DNA of 64,000 nt from Methylacidimicrobium sp. B4 (GCF_017310545.1 NZ_CP066203.1:62001-126000), one strand, 5' to 3'. Shown: positions 18,219 through 26,724, counted from the stretch's first letter. Notes: generated by a model not told the origin, from the sequence alone. Translations and numbers: made by a program.

Positions 18219-19190
18219 CTAATGGCGCACTGCCTTTTGCAATTCCGGATGGTCGGCATCGAACTGGGCATTGATCGCATCGATCCCCTTCATCATCCGA
18301 TCGTCCTTGAGGGCGCGGGCGAGGAAGACGAGCCCACTGTGCGCGTTCATGTAGGCGCCACCCAGCATCATGGAACCCATCTCCAGCAGGGAGAAGGTCG
18401 GAGCGGCATTGGGTCCTTCCGTAAACTCGGCGATCTCTTGCCAAAACCAGCTCGGCATCACCGAAAGCTTCCACTGCAGCTTTTCTAAGAGGAAGAGTAT
18501 TCCAAAGGCCTTGAGGAACTCGGCTGCGGACCAGGGAGCTTCTAAGACTTGATGGAGCTTTTCCGGTCCCCATTGGGTGAAGAGCGCGTAATATTCTTTT
18601 ATCGACTCCGCTACCTCTGGGTCGCGTTTAAGATCAGAGATATCCAGATCGTGGAGCTCGTTGACCGCCTGCTGCTGCACCGGGCTAAGCCGCGAGAGGA
18701 AAGCCCCCGATCGGAAGGCATTCTCAGTCTGGAGAATTTGGTTCTGTTCCTCGTCGGGAAGATTGAGAAACTCCGGGGACCAGCTCATCCGCCAATAGGC
18801 GAGGGGATCGATGATGGCTTGGGGAACCCTGGCAAACTCCCGGGAGATCTTCTCCATTTGCTCGCGGAGCGCCGCCTTTCCGGCGTCGGTGCTGCACTCG
18901 GGCAGAGGAGTCGACCAGCGGGAGGCGAGGTTCATGGCCCATCGCCCTTCGGGCGTCTTCAGCGCTTGGGCAAAGACCTTGGGGTCGACCCGCTTGAGGA
19001 AGGAGAGCGTTTCCGGAATGCGAAGGGTTCGAAGCTCTTCGATCACGGCTTGGACCTCCGCAGAGGGTGGAGGAGAGGCTGGTTTCTCCTGGGCCATCGC
19101 GCTGCTGGCCAACCCGAAGAGGAAGGTGAGTGGAACGAGGAGGTCGGTCTTAATGGTCAGCCTCTTTTTTTGCTGCTGCAAAGTCGGCAT
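18219..19190 (-). CDS. secreted protein of unknown function, tandem family copy 2
   Basis: This 323-residue member of the tandem family begins MPTLQQQKKRLTIKTDLLVPLTFLFGLASSAMAQ if the ATG at 19190 is used. That start lies 41 bases inside the end of copy 3, so the genes overlap and are probably coupled. The C-terminal half is the most divergent of the four copies (DLKRDPEVAESIKEYYALFTQWGPEKLHQVLEAPWSAAEFLKAFGILFLLEKLQWKLSVMPSWFWQEI). It ends DADHPELQKAVRH, without the AAAKKEA tail of the others. Function unknown. The signal peptide indicates export to the periplasm or beyond. Other starts (TTG or the ATT before AAGACC) are possible. Confidence 0.7.
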   Translation of the reverse strand: MPTLQQQKKRLTIKTDLLVPLTFLFGLASSAMAQEKPASPPPSAEVQAVIEELRTLRIPETLSFLKRVDPKVFAQALKTPEGRWAMNLASRWSTPLPECSTDAGKAALREQMEKISREFARVPQAIIDPLAYWRMSWSPEFLNLPDEEQNQILQTENAFRSGAFLSRLSPVQQQAVNELHDLDISDLKRDPEVAESIKEYYALFTQWGPEKLHQVLEAPWSAAEFLKAFGILFLLEKLQWKLSVMPSWFWQEIAEFTEGPNAAPTFSLLEMGSMMLGGAYMNAHSGLVFLARALKDDRMMKGIDAINAQFDADHPELQKAVRH

Positions 19191-20121
19191 CCACCCGTCC
19201 GTGGACTTCGTCGACCGCACGGGTCATCTGCTCATCTTTCATGGCACGGGCGAGAAAGACCAGGGCGTCATGGGCACCAAAGAAGCTGCTGCCCGGAAGC
19301 CTCGAGCTCATGGCCATCAGGGAAAAGGTGGGATAGGCGTTGGGTCCTTCCGCAAACTCGGCAATCTCTTGCCAAAACCAGCTCGGCATCCGGGAGAGCT
19401 TCCACTCTCCATCTTCGTCGAAAAAGATCCGCGCCAGAGCCTTGAGGAACTCGGCCGCCGACCAGCGGGCTTGGAGGACCTGGTGGAGCTTTTCAGGCCC
19501 CCACAGGGTGAAGAACGCGTAGTGCTCCTTGAGGATCCCAGCGAGTCCTGAATGACGGTTATGAATAGCGGTGCCAAGATCATGGAGCTCGTAGACGGCT
19601 TCCCGCTGGACTGGGGTGAGCCGCTCAAGGAAAGCCCCCGATCGGAAGGCATTCTGAGTGGAGAGCACTTGCTGTTCCTCGTCCTCGGGTAAATCTAGCT
19701 CTGGGCACACTACCTTGACTCTCCAATAGGCGAGGGGATCGAGGATCGCCCGGGGGAGTTGGGCAAACTCGCGGGAGAGCTTTTCCCGGTACTGCAGGAG
19801 CTCCCACTCTCCGGCTTCGGTGGAGAGGTCGGGGAAAGGAGTCGACCAACGGGAAGCGAGCATCATTGCACAGCCTCCTTCGGGTGCCTTCAGCGCTTGG
19901 GCAAAGACCTTGGGGTCGACCCGCTTGAGGAAGGAGAACGTTTCGGGAATCCGGAGGCTTTTGAGCTCTTCGATCACGGCTTGGACCTCCGCAGAGGGCG
20001 GAGAAGAGGCGGGTTTCTCCTGGGCCATCGCACTACTGGCCAACCCGAAGAGGAGGGTGAGGCGAAAGAAGAGGTCGGTCTTAATGGTCAGCCTCTTTTT
20101 TTGCTGCTGCAAAGTCGGCAT
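19150..20121 (-). CDS. secreted protein of unknown function, tandem family copy 3
   Basis: This copy is about 323 residues. Like copy 2, its best start (ATG 20121, MPTLQQQKKRLTIKTDLFFRLTLLFGLASSAMAQ) lies within the last codons of the gene upstream and reads the same DNA in another frame. The N half carries the WRVKVVCPELDLPEDEEQQVLSTQNAF variant shared with copy 4. From the NAFRSGAFLERLTPVQ region to the end it is almost identical in nucleotides to copy 1. The family motifs are all present and no internal stop is seen. I cannot assign a function. Confidence 0.7.
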   Translation of the reverse strand: MPTLQQQKKRLTIKTDLFFRLTLLFGLASSAMAQEKPASSPPSAEVQAVIEELKSLRIPETFSFLKRVDPKVFAQALKAPEGGCAMMLASRWSTPFPDLSTEAGEWELLQYREKLSREFAQLPRAILDPLAYWRVKVVCPELDLPEDEEQQVLSTQNAFRSGAFLERLTPVQREAVYELHDLGTAIHNRHSGLAGILKEHYAFFTLWGPEKLHQVLQARWSAAEFLKALARIFFDEDGEWKLSRMPSWFWQEIAEFAEGPNAYPTFSLMAMSSRLPGSSFFGAHDALVFLARAMKDEQMTRAVDEVHGRVDADFAAAKKEADH

Positions 20122-21025
20122 CCAGCCGTGCGCTGACTTCGCGGACCGCACGGCTCATCTGCTCATCTTTCATGGCACGGGCGAGGAAGACCAGGGCCTC
20201 ATAGGCACCAAAGAAGCTGCTGCCCGGCAGCCTTGAGCTCATGGCCATCAGGGAAAGGGTGGGATAGGCGTTGGGTCCTTCCGCAAACTCGGCAATCTCT
20301 TGCCAAAACCAGCTCGGCATCCGGGAGAGCTTCCAGTCGCCTCCCTCACCGAAAAAGATCTCCGCCAGAGCCTTGAGGAACTCGGCCGCCGACCAGCGGG
20401 CTTGGAGGACCTGGTGGAGCTTTTCAGGGCCCCACTGGGTGAAGAACGCGTAGTCCTCCTTGAGGATTCCAGCGAGTCCTGAATGACGGTTATGAATAGC
20501 GGTGTCAAGATCATGGAGCTCGTAGACGGCTTCCCGCTGGACTGGGGTGAGTCGCTCAAGGAAAGCCCCCGATCGGAAGGCATTCTAAGTGGAGAGCACT
20601 TGCTGTTCCTCGTCTTCAGGCAAATCTAGCTCTGGGCACACTACCTTGACTCTCCAATAGGCGAGGGGATCGAGGATCGCCCGGGGAAGTTGGGCAAACT
20701 CGCGGGAGAGCTTTTCCCGGTACTGCAGGAGCTCCCACTCTCCGGCTTCGGTGGAGAGGTCGGGGAAAGGAGTCGACCAACGGGAAGCGAGCATCATTGC
20801 ACAGCCTCCTTCGGGTGTCTTCAGCGCTTGGGCAAAGACCGTTGGGTCGACTCTCTTGAGGAAGGAGAACGTTTCGGGAATCCGGAGGTTTTTGAGCTCT
20901 TCGATCACGGCTTGGACCTCCGCAGAGGGTGGAGAAGAGGCGGGTTTCTCCTGGGCCATCGCACTGCTGGCCAACCCGAAGAGGAGGGTGAGGCGAAAGA
21001 AGCGATTGTAAAAGATCCTTTGCAT
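20081..21025 (-). pseudogene. secreted protein family copy 4, broken by an amber codon
   Basis: This copy reads as a full family member from ATG 21025 (MQRIFYNRFFRLTLLFGLASSAMA) to the stop at 20081, except for one in-frame TAG at 20583-20585. Copy 3 has CAG (Gln, in VLSTQNAF) at this place, so a single C-to-T change explains the break. Downstream of the TAG the frame stays intact through MPSWFWQEIAEFAEGPNAYPTLSL to KKEADH. The decay therefore looks recent, or the codon may be read through. The first 146 residues, including the signal peptide, could still be made. It is the first family gene after the intact ChaN-like gene (52 bp gap). Confidence 0.8.
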
Positions 21026-21077
21026 TGGTGTTTCCTTGCGTACTCGTTTACTCGGGTTTTTTCTCCTGCGATGGTGG

Positions 21078-22487
21078 CTATGTATCCTGTAGCCAACGCT
21101 CCCGTTGCTGGAATGAATCGCGCAGGCTCTTTTCGATCGGTTGATTCCCGTCGGTCAGAGACCGATACGGGTCTTTGCGGAGGGCATCGCCTATTTGCTG
21201 GTTGAACTGTTCGGGAGTCACACCGCTGAGGTTGCGAAGGGCGGCCGATAGCGCTAGGAAGCCCTGCGGGCTAATCTTGCTTTGGACAATAGCAACGGAT
21301 GGCCGGTGATGCTTGGTTTCCAAAAGATAGTTGAGTCCCGGATAGGTCTCGTTCGGGTTGGCTTCTGGCATCTGCTCATTGGGGAGGTAGCCCGTGTGGA
21401 GCCCTCCAATGATCACCACGACCCGTCCACCGGCGGCGCTCGCGTCGGCCACCTGCGCGAACGACTCGTTGCGGCTCTTCATTCCCCGTCCGCTCAGCGC
21501 ATAGTCTAGGAGCTGCTTGGAGGTGGGATTCTGCGTAATGAGCTTTCCAGTCTTCGTGTCTAGCCCGATGGTAGGAGGGAGGTCTCCGGCCTTCACCGCA
21601 ATCCCCATCCGATGGGCAACGAGCCAACCGCGCGCCATCCGCATGTTGGCTTGAAGCAGCGCAAGCCATTCGTCGCCTAGTTCAAAAGTTTTTTGCGCCT
21701 GCCTTGGGTTCGCATCGATGGCTTCGTATACTTTCGCAAGCTGAGCGACTTCTTGTGTCCTAATTTCTGGCTTCATCCCGGCCGACTCAACCGCCCCCGC
21801 AAAGACCGCAGTGGCCATATTCGCATAGCTAGGATCGTTGAGGTAGCGGTCGAGCAGTGGCTGCTTGTCCTTAGGATACTCGATCACCACGGTGCGGACC
21901 CCATGTCCATAGGCTAAAGGAAGAAAGCTTTGCTCGCGGTGGATCATCTCGGGATCGTCGTGAAGTTCCCCAAGTAGAAGCACCCGGATTCCCGCCTGAT
22001 CGAGCCAGTTCCAGGCTTGCTTATCCTCCGCATCCGCGGGAGAGGGGGCTTGCGGAGGCGCAAACCAGGGAGCTTTGCGGACATTTGCTGCTGCATCGGC
22101 CTCTGCTGGCGTCGCATCCGCCGCTGGCGCGCTCGCGGATCCGGGTCCCGATCCGGCTGGGGAGCTGGGGTTGCCGGAAGCTGTCGGCGGCGATGCGCCA
22201 CTGGCGCCGGACGAAGGAAGCGGCGGACAAGCGTTGCAGGGCTCGGCCGCGGCAGAGGTGGGTTGATCGGCCGAGCCACCCGGCAGAAGCGAGTTCATCA
22301 AGCCCGACCCGCTTGGAGCCGGTGGCGCGTCTGCTTGGGGAGCCGATCCGCCTGATTCCGGAACGATGCTTTGGCCACGGCTCGAGGGAATCGGCGCGTG
22401 GAGAAGGATAAGGAAGAGGAGGCAAAGGACAGCTGCGGGCCTGGGAAAGGCTCGCGAACGGTTCGGCGCGTTGGGTTTCCTTTGCAC
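21078..22487 (-). CDS. secreted ChaN/TraB-like (GExH) protein
   Basis: This 469-residue protein starts at GTG 22487 with a signal peptide (AVLCLLFLILLHAPIPSSRGQ). A long low-complexity Pro/Ser/Ala segment follows, to about residue 130. The folded domain begins AWNWLDQAGIRVLLLGELHDDPEMIHREQSFLPLAYGHGVRTVVIEYP, the GExH-type opening shared by ChaN haem-binding proteins and the TraB/erythromycin-esterase-like superfamily. It ends with GRVVVIIGGLHTGYLPNEQ, which supplies the second conserved Gly-His pair. Members bind haem or metal or act as hydrolases; which applies here is not visible. The Cys pair CNAC lies in the linker. It heads the tandem cluster and is likely transcribed with copies 4-2. 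Confidence 0.68.
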   Translation of the reverse strand: MQRKPNAPNRSRAFPRPAAVLCLLFLILLHAPIPSSRGQSIVPESGGSAPQADAPPAPSGSGLMNSLLPGGSADQPTSAAAEPCNACPPLPSSGASGASPPTASGNPSSPAGSGPGSASAPAADATPAEADAAANVRKAPWFAPPQAPSPADAEDKQAWNWLDQAGIRVLLLGELHDDPEMIHREQSFLPLAYGHGVRTVVIEYPKDKQPLLDRYLNDPSYANMATAVFAGAVESAGMKPEIRTQEVAQLAKVYEAIDANPRQAQKTFELGDEWLALLQANMRMARGWLVAHRMGIAVKAGDLPPTIGLDTKTGKLITQNPTSKQLLDYALSGRGMKSRNESFAQVADASAAGGRVVVIIGGLHTGYLPNEQMPEANPNETYPGLNYLLETKHHRPSVAIVQSKISPQGFLALSAALRNLSGVTPEQFNQQIGDALRKDPYRSLTDGNQPIEKSLRDSFQQRERWLQDT

Positions 22488-23026
22488 GAGGGTCCATCTT
22501 CTTTGTTAGGACATCGGGCTTGTGCGCGCGGCCCCGGCCTCCGAAAAGAAGCTGCCGGTCGGGTCGATTGCGCGCGTTCGTGGCGCATCGCCAGTGCTGC
22601 TGGAAGAGGGATGCTGGTCAGGCAGGATGAGGCCCGGTTGGAACCGGCTGCAGGGGAGCGTGGATCGGAAGGAGCCGCCGGAGAGTACCGAGCTCATAGA
22701 GGCCGCACCGCTCTGCGCCGGGGCAGCGTCGCCTGGGGCGTTGCCGGTAGGACCTCGGCACGCAATCCTCGGCAAGGCTCTGCTGCTGAGGTGATCGGCG
22801 ACGTTTTTCCTGGCAGGGAAAGAGCGGTCGATGGTCTTCCGGGGCGGCAGAGCGGGATGCCCTATCGGGCAATCAGCGCCAAGGAGAGCGCTTGCTGCGG
22901 CAACCGGTCCGGATGAGGAGCCGCCCGTCCTTTGTCCGGATAGGGGGATGAAGCCGGAAAAGAGAGGAAGCCCTGGCGGGCAATCGTTTTTCTGTTCCGC
23001 TCGATCGCCGCGGGGGATCGGATCCC
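22488..23026. other. 539-bp gap without a convincing gene
   Basis: The stretch lies upstream of the ChaN-like gene and downstream of the SixA-type gene, both on the minus strand. Open frames exist on both strands, but none has family-like motifs, a ribosome site or a matching neighbour frame. The best is a 89-residue minus frame at 22506-22775, rich in Ser and Pro and starting at TTG. I recognise no structured RNA. It probably holds the promoter of the ChaN-like cluster. Confidence 0.5.
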
Positions 23027-23512
23027 TCAGGCGATCTGCTCGAGCTGCTCGTTGCGCAGACGGGAGCGGAGCACGGCTTTCCCTAGCCGGATCTCATCGA
23101 GGAGAAGGACGGCAACGCCTCCCTTATCCATCGGAAAGTTCTCGGGACTGGCTGCCCCGAGCAGGGCGGCGAGATGCTCGGAAAGGCTCGGCATATGGCC
23201 GACGAGGACGATCTCGGAATCCGGCGGCAGGAGTTTGAGCCGAGCAAGGAGCTCTGCGGTTGGCGTCCCGTTCTCGAGCTCCCTCTGGATTTCAAGGGAG
23301 GGGGAGTGGGCAAGGGCTTCCGCAGCGATTTCCGCGGTCTGGCGCGCACGGAGCAAGGGACTCGACCAGAGGAAGTTTGGGCGCGCGCCAAGCCGATGGA
23401 GCGCTTTTCCCGCCACCCGGGCCTCGTGGCGGCCTGCCTTGGTCAGTGCACGCTCGGCATCGGTTGGTGCTTCCCGGGAAGCCGTCGCGTGACGGAGAAA
23501 GTAGAGAGTCAT
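23027..23512 (-). CDS. sixA: SixA-type phosphohistidine phosphatase
   Basis: This 161-residue protein starts at ATG 23512 with MTLYFLRHATASREAPTDAERALTKAGRHEA, the RHG-type phosphatase motif (here RHAT) of SixA/histidine phosphatases. LWSSPLLRARQTAEIAAEAL and the second catalytic His in IVLVGHMPSLSEHLAALLG follow. Length and the RHAx variant fit SixA, which removes phosphate from phosphohistidines in phosphorelay or PTS proteins. The substrate here is inferred only from the family. The frame continues upstream to 23689, but that part has no family similarity. It is a single gene divergent from dodecin. Confidence 0.85.
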   Translation of the reverse strand: MTLYFLRHATASREAPTDAERALTKAGRHEARVAGKALHRLGARPNFLWSSPLLRARQTAEIAAEALAHSPSLEIQRELENGTPTAELLARLKLLPPDSEIVLVGHMPSLSEHLAALLGAASPENFPMDKGGVAVLLLDEIRLGKAVLRSRLRNEQLEQIA

Positions 23513-23825
23513 GAGCACAGAATATCCGCGCGATCGCCCGAGCGAAAGGGCTGGCCGTTTGCGCCTTGTTCGGAAAAGAGGCGGATGGGCTTGCGGGAGA
23601 GGGGCGAACGGCTCTGCCGATGGGTTTCCCGCAATGGCCCAAGAGCTCCCAGAACGAGAAAGCCGATCCGTCCGGAGGGCCAAGAACAAAGGGCTCGCGG
23701 CGAATCTCTCTTCCCCTTCCAGAGGCGCTGGAAATCCGACCAGCTGTTAACGCTTGCGTTCGAAGAGGATTGGGGTGCACGCTCGGCTAAGACCGGTCGC
23801 AATCGGCGAAGAGGGAGAGTCAACC
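23513..23825. other. 313-bp divergent intergenic region
   Basis: This is the region between the sixA start (minus) and the dodecin start (plus). Frames on both strands read through it, but none has recognisable motifs. GAGGGAGAG at 23811-23819 is the likely ribosome site of dodecin. No clear promoter pair was picked out. Confidence 0.5.
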
Positions 23826-24032
23826 ATGTCAGATCATGTCTATAAGATCATCGAAGTCGTTGGAACCTCGGATGTGAACGTCCATGAGGCGGTGCGCAAT
23901 GCGATTCACCGGGCGTCCAAGACGGTCCATAACCTGCAATGGTTCGAGGTGGAGGACATCCGCGGATCGATCCACAACGGTGAGCCGCATTTCCAGGTCG
24001 CGGTGCGCATCGGCTTTCGGCTCGACGAGTAG
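23826..24032 (+). CDS. dodecin (flavin-storage protein)
   Basis: This 68-residue protein, exactly the family size, starts MSDHVYKIIEVVGTSDVNVHEAVRNAIHRAS. It contains the flavin-stacking Trp in TVHNLQWFEVEDIRG and ends HFQVAVRIGFRLDE. Dodecins form hollow dodecamers that bind riboflavin, FMN or FAD dimers and protect the cell from free flavin. The start is fixed by GAGGGAGAG six bases upstream of ATG 23826. It is monocistronic and convergent with cyanase, with 91 bp between stops. Confidence 0.95.
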   Translation: MSDHVYKIIEVVGTSDVNVHEAVRNAIHRASKTVHNLQWFEVEDIRGSIHNGEPHFQVAVRIGFRLDE

Positions 24033-24123
24033 AGTCGAAGGAGCGGGCCTGCGAGGCCGACAGCTCAGGCATGCTCCCTCCTTTCGCTGAAGTCGGGAAG
24101 AGGCCAACGGGTCCCAACAGGGC

Positions 24124-24567
24124 TCAGTAAGGCTTATACGGGAGAAACTTCCCGCTCATCTCGATCCGGACCCGGTCACCTTGCGGGTCAGGCTCGCGGG
24201 CCACGTGCATCCGGAAGTCGACCGCGCTCATGATGCCATCGCCAAACTCCTCGTGGATGAGCTCCTTGAGCACCATTCCGTAGACCAAGAGGATCTCATG
24301 GAAACGATAGAGGAGCGGATCGGTGGGGATGGTGGTCGGCAGAGAGCCCTTGTACGGGACAGCCTGCAAGAGGGCCTCCGCCTCGTCCGGCAGGTCCAAG
24401 AGGATAGTTAGGGCCCGAGCCTGCTCGCTCGTCATCGCCATCTGGCCTAGGCAAGCGGCAGCCACCCACTCCTTGCTTTTCCCGAGCGTGCGGGCGATCG
24501 CCTCCCATCGGAGGCCTTTTTGTGCCTTTGCCGTGAGGATGATTCGGGTGAGTTCCGATCGGGTCAC
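24124..24567 (-). CDS. cynS: cyanate hydratase (cyanase)
   Basis: Cyanase converts cyanate and bicarbonate to ammonia and CO2. The 147-residue product compares with about 156 in E. coli. It has the N-terminal helical domain (LTAKAQKGLRWEAIARTLGKSKEWVAAACLGQMAMTSEQA) and the catalytic C-terminal domain with PLLYRFHEILLVYGMVLKELIHEEFGDGIMSAVDFRMHV, which contains the catalytic Arg and Glu region and the Ser of GIMSAVDF. It ends SGKFLPYKPY, close to the family end. The start is GTG 24567 with GGAGGA eight bases upstream. No cynT or cynR lies nearby. The gene begins 40 bp after a tRNA-Leu on the same strand and could share its transcript. Confidence 0.95.
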   Translation of the reverse strand: MTRSELTRIILTAKAQKGLRWEAIARTLGKSKEWVAAACLGQMAMTSEQARALTILLDLPDEAEALLQAVPYKGSLPTTIPTDPLLYRFHEILLVYGMVLKELIHEEFGDGIMSAVDFRMHVAREPDPQGDRVRIEMSGKFLPYKPY

Positions 24568-24607
24568 GATAGCTTCCTCCGCGCGAAGCGATCCTGCCTG
24601 AGACGGC

Positions 24608-24689
24608 TGCGCTCGAGAGGACTCGAACCTCCACGGGTTGCCCCACAAGCACCTCAAGCTTGCGCGTCTGCCGGTTCCGCCACGAGCGC
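24608..24689 (-). tRNA. tRNA-Leu (anticodon GAG)
   Basis: The minus strand folds as a class-II tRNA of 82 nt. The acceptor arm GCGCTCG (24689-24683) pairs with CGAGCGC (24615-24609), with discriminator A at 24608. The anticodon stem CAAGC/GCTTG closes the loop TTGAGGT, giving anticodon GAG. A short variable arm and the T arm GAGG-TTCGAGT-CCTC follow. This decodes CUC leucine codons. The CCA end is not encoded. Confidence 0.95.
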
Positions 24690-24813
24690 ATGCGTCCGAC
24701 GTAACGGACACTCTACTTACGGCCGGAACGTCCGCGCAACCAAAAAGCCGGCTCGATCCGGGAAATCCGCGGAGGGAGGCATCGCCGCCTTGTCACTCTC
24801 CGTACCCCTTGAT

Positions 24814-25923
24814 ATGAGGGAGGTTGTGAAGATCAAGGGTCGTTTCGTCTTCGGCTTCCGGCACGGGAGAGGATGGGCCATCGCCGCGGTAATCGCGGCT
24901 GCATGGCTTTTCTCGGGGAATCGGGGAGATGCCGCCACCGCCTACGTGAGCTCGGAGCCGTTCGGAGTGGTCGCAATCGACCTGGGGAAGATGACGGTGA
25001 TTCGGCGCTTTGCCCTTCCGAAGTCGAGCCCGCGGGGAATCGGAGTCACTCGGGATGGCCGCTTTGTCGTGACCGCGAACAAGGCCAGCCAGGACGTTGC
25101 GGTGATCGACCTCAGGAGCGGGCATCTGGTGCGGCGGATTCCAATCGGCCCCAAGCCCGAGTTCCTCAAGTTTAGCCCGGACGGACGGCGTTTCTTTGTC
25201 GCCCATGAGCCGGCTTCAGAGGGTGCGCCGCCCAAGCGACCGCCGAGCGAGGAAGAGAGGAAGATGCAAGAAGCGGCGGCGGCAAGGACCCCCGCACGGA
25301 TCGTCGAGATCGACGTCGAAAGCTGGAAGGTCGTGCGGAGCTTTCCCGCGAGCGTCGATACCGAGGGGATCGAGCTTTCTGCTGACGGGAAAAGGCTCCT
25401 GTGCGCGAACGAATCGGAAGATTCCCTGCGGGTCTACGACTTGGAGAGCGGGAGCGAGCTGCAGCGTGTCGACCTCCGGCCCTATGGAAGCCGTCCCCGA
25501 GGAGTCAAGCGCTCGCCTGACGGGAACGAGTACCTGGTTTCGCTCGAGAGCTCGGGCAATGTCGTCGTGCTCGACAAGGATCTCCACTTCGTCGCTTCGG
25601 TACCGACCGGGGCTGGCCCGTATGGAATTTCTTTTGATCCGGAAGGTAAATATTTCCTCGTGGCCGCGTCTCGCGCCAGGAAGCTGCAGGTCTTCGACGC
25701 CAAGAGCCGGAAGCTGGTTCGGGAGATGCCTGTGGGAGAGCGTTGCTGGCATTTTACCTTTACACCCGACGGAGAGAAGATCTTGGCCGCCTGCGGGCGT
25801 TCCAACGAGGTGCTGGTTTTCGACGCCAGGAGCTATCGGCTGCTCAAGGTCTTGGGAGGAATCCGCTTGCCTTGGGGGGTCTTCGCCTACCCCCGCGCCT
25901 ACGGGACCCTCGATCTTCCCTAG
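24814..25923 (+). CDS. PQQ-associated YVTN-type beta-propeller protein
   Basis: The product is about 369 residues with a signal-anchor or signal peptide (GWAIAAVIAAAWLFSGNRGDAA), so it should be periplasmic. It then shows repeating blades such as ATAYVSSEPFGVVAIDLGKMTVIRRFALPKSSPRGIGVTRDGRFVVTANKASQDVAVIDL, each with the VxViD strand of YVTN/NHL-like propellers. Proteins of this kind are often found beside PQQ-dependent alcohol dehydrogenases, and this one is 5 kb from xoxF. I infer a helper role in methanol oxidation, not proven. The start is uncertain between ATG 24814 and GTG 24826. It is convergent with the secreted unknown at 25930. Confidence 0.75.
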   Translation: MREVVKIKGRFVFGFRHGRGWAIAAVIAAAWLFSGNRGDAATAYVSSEPFGVVAIDLGKMTVIRRFALPKSSPRGIGVTRDGRFVVTANKASQDVAVIDLRSGHLVRRIPIGPKPEFLKFSPDGRRFFVAHEPASEGAPPKRPPSEEERKMQEAAAARTPARIVEIDVESWKVVRSFPASVDTEGIELSADGKRLLCANESEDSLRVYDLESGSELQRVDLRPYGSRPRGVKRSPDGNEYLVSLESSGNVVVLDKDLHFVASVPTGAGPYGISFDPEGKYFLVAASRARKLQVFDAKSRKLVREMPVGERCWHFTFTPDGEKILAACGRSNEVLVFDARSYRLLKVLGGIRLPWGVFAYPRAYGTLDLP

Positions 25924-25929
25924 AGCCCC

Positions 25930-26724
25930 CTACCGATACCAAGCTTTCCATTCGACGTGGAGTGTCGTGCTTCCCTGGAGGGCGTAGATCCGCTGGAAGT
26001 GCCACCAGACCGTGCTCCCCTGGATTCGATAGCCGGCAGGGAGGACTCGGGTCACCTGGTTGGTGAGAAACTCCGGGAAGGTGGGCGGAGGGGCGCCCCC
26101 CATGCCGAAGGCGGGCGTCTGGCGGAAGGAGGCATACATTTTTCCAAGATCGACAATGATCCAATAGTCGTCGATGGGAGGGCGCCAGCCGCCCCATTGG
26201 ATCGAATCCTCGAAGAAATCGATCTTCTGCCGGGGATCTCGGGGAAGAACCCGTTGGAGGGCGTCGGTGCGGAGCTCGATGGTCCGGCCGCCTCGAAAGG
26301 TCGGGTACTCCCAATACCGGTTGCCGATCCTCGATACCGGAACCGATCTCCCGTCGATCCGATCCCGGTATTCGAGATAGGGTTGCTGGGGAAGCTCGTC
26401 GTGATAGGTGGGAAGCACGGCGGTGGAACCGAAGTTGCGGAACCGGTAGAGGAAAATCTCCCGCAGCAGCGGTTCACGTCCCCCGTTCTGTCCCGAAGAG
26501 AGAAAGAGCGTGTAGTACTTCCGAACGGAGAGGAGCTGAACCCTCTGTGCGCAGAGAGATGGAGCCGCGCAGAGGATCGCAAGAGCAAGGAAAAGGAGGG
26601 CCAACCGCTGCCGTGGCCAGCCCTCCGCGCGCCTTCCTTCCGGTCGCCTGGGGAGAGGGAGCGAGGCGGCCGAGAAGAAGAGCGGGGCGGCCGTTTCGAG
26701 AACGAGCCTTCCGCCTGGCTTCAT
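25930..26724 (-). CDS. secreted protein of unknown function, last gene of the xox cluster
   Basis: This 264-residue frame has an Arg-rich leader followed by LALLFLALAILCAAPSLCAQ, a signal sequence probably cleaved near residue 60. The first 40 residues may therefore be non-coding and the true start internal. The mature part has many aromatic residues and Arg (FLYRFRNFGSTAVLPTYHDELPQQPYLEYRDRIDGRSVPVSRIGNRYWEYPTFRGG and WWHFQRIYALQGSTTLHVEWKAWYR), suggesting a beta-rich periplasmic domain. I do not recognise it. It starts 25 bp after xoxG on the same strand, so it very likely belongs to the xox transcript and may serve the methanol dehydrogenase. Confidence 0.65.
   Translation of the reverse strand: MKPGGRLVLETAAPLFFSAASLPLPRRPEGRRAEGWPRQRLALLFLALAILCAAPSLCAQRVQLLSVRKYYTLFLSSGQNGGREPLLREIFLYRFRNFGSTAVLPTYHDELPQQPYLEYRDRIDGRSVPVSRIGNRYWEYPTFRGGRTIELRTDALQRVLPRDPRQKIDFFEDSIQWGGWRPPIDDYWIIVDLGKMYASFRQTPAFGMGGAPPPTFPEFLTNQVTRVLPAGYRIQGSTVWWHFQRIYALQGSTTLHVEWKAWYR

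Noticed and set aside
22506-22775. 89-residue minus-strand frame before the ChaN-like gene
   Set aside because: Ser/Pro-rich, TTG start, no ribosome site and no recognisable pattern; kept as non-coding.
24032-24123. Possible bidirectional terminator between dodecin and cyanase
   Set aside because: CGAAGGAG and CTCCTTTCG can pair only with a bulge and a very long loop and have no T-run; too weak to list.
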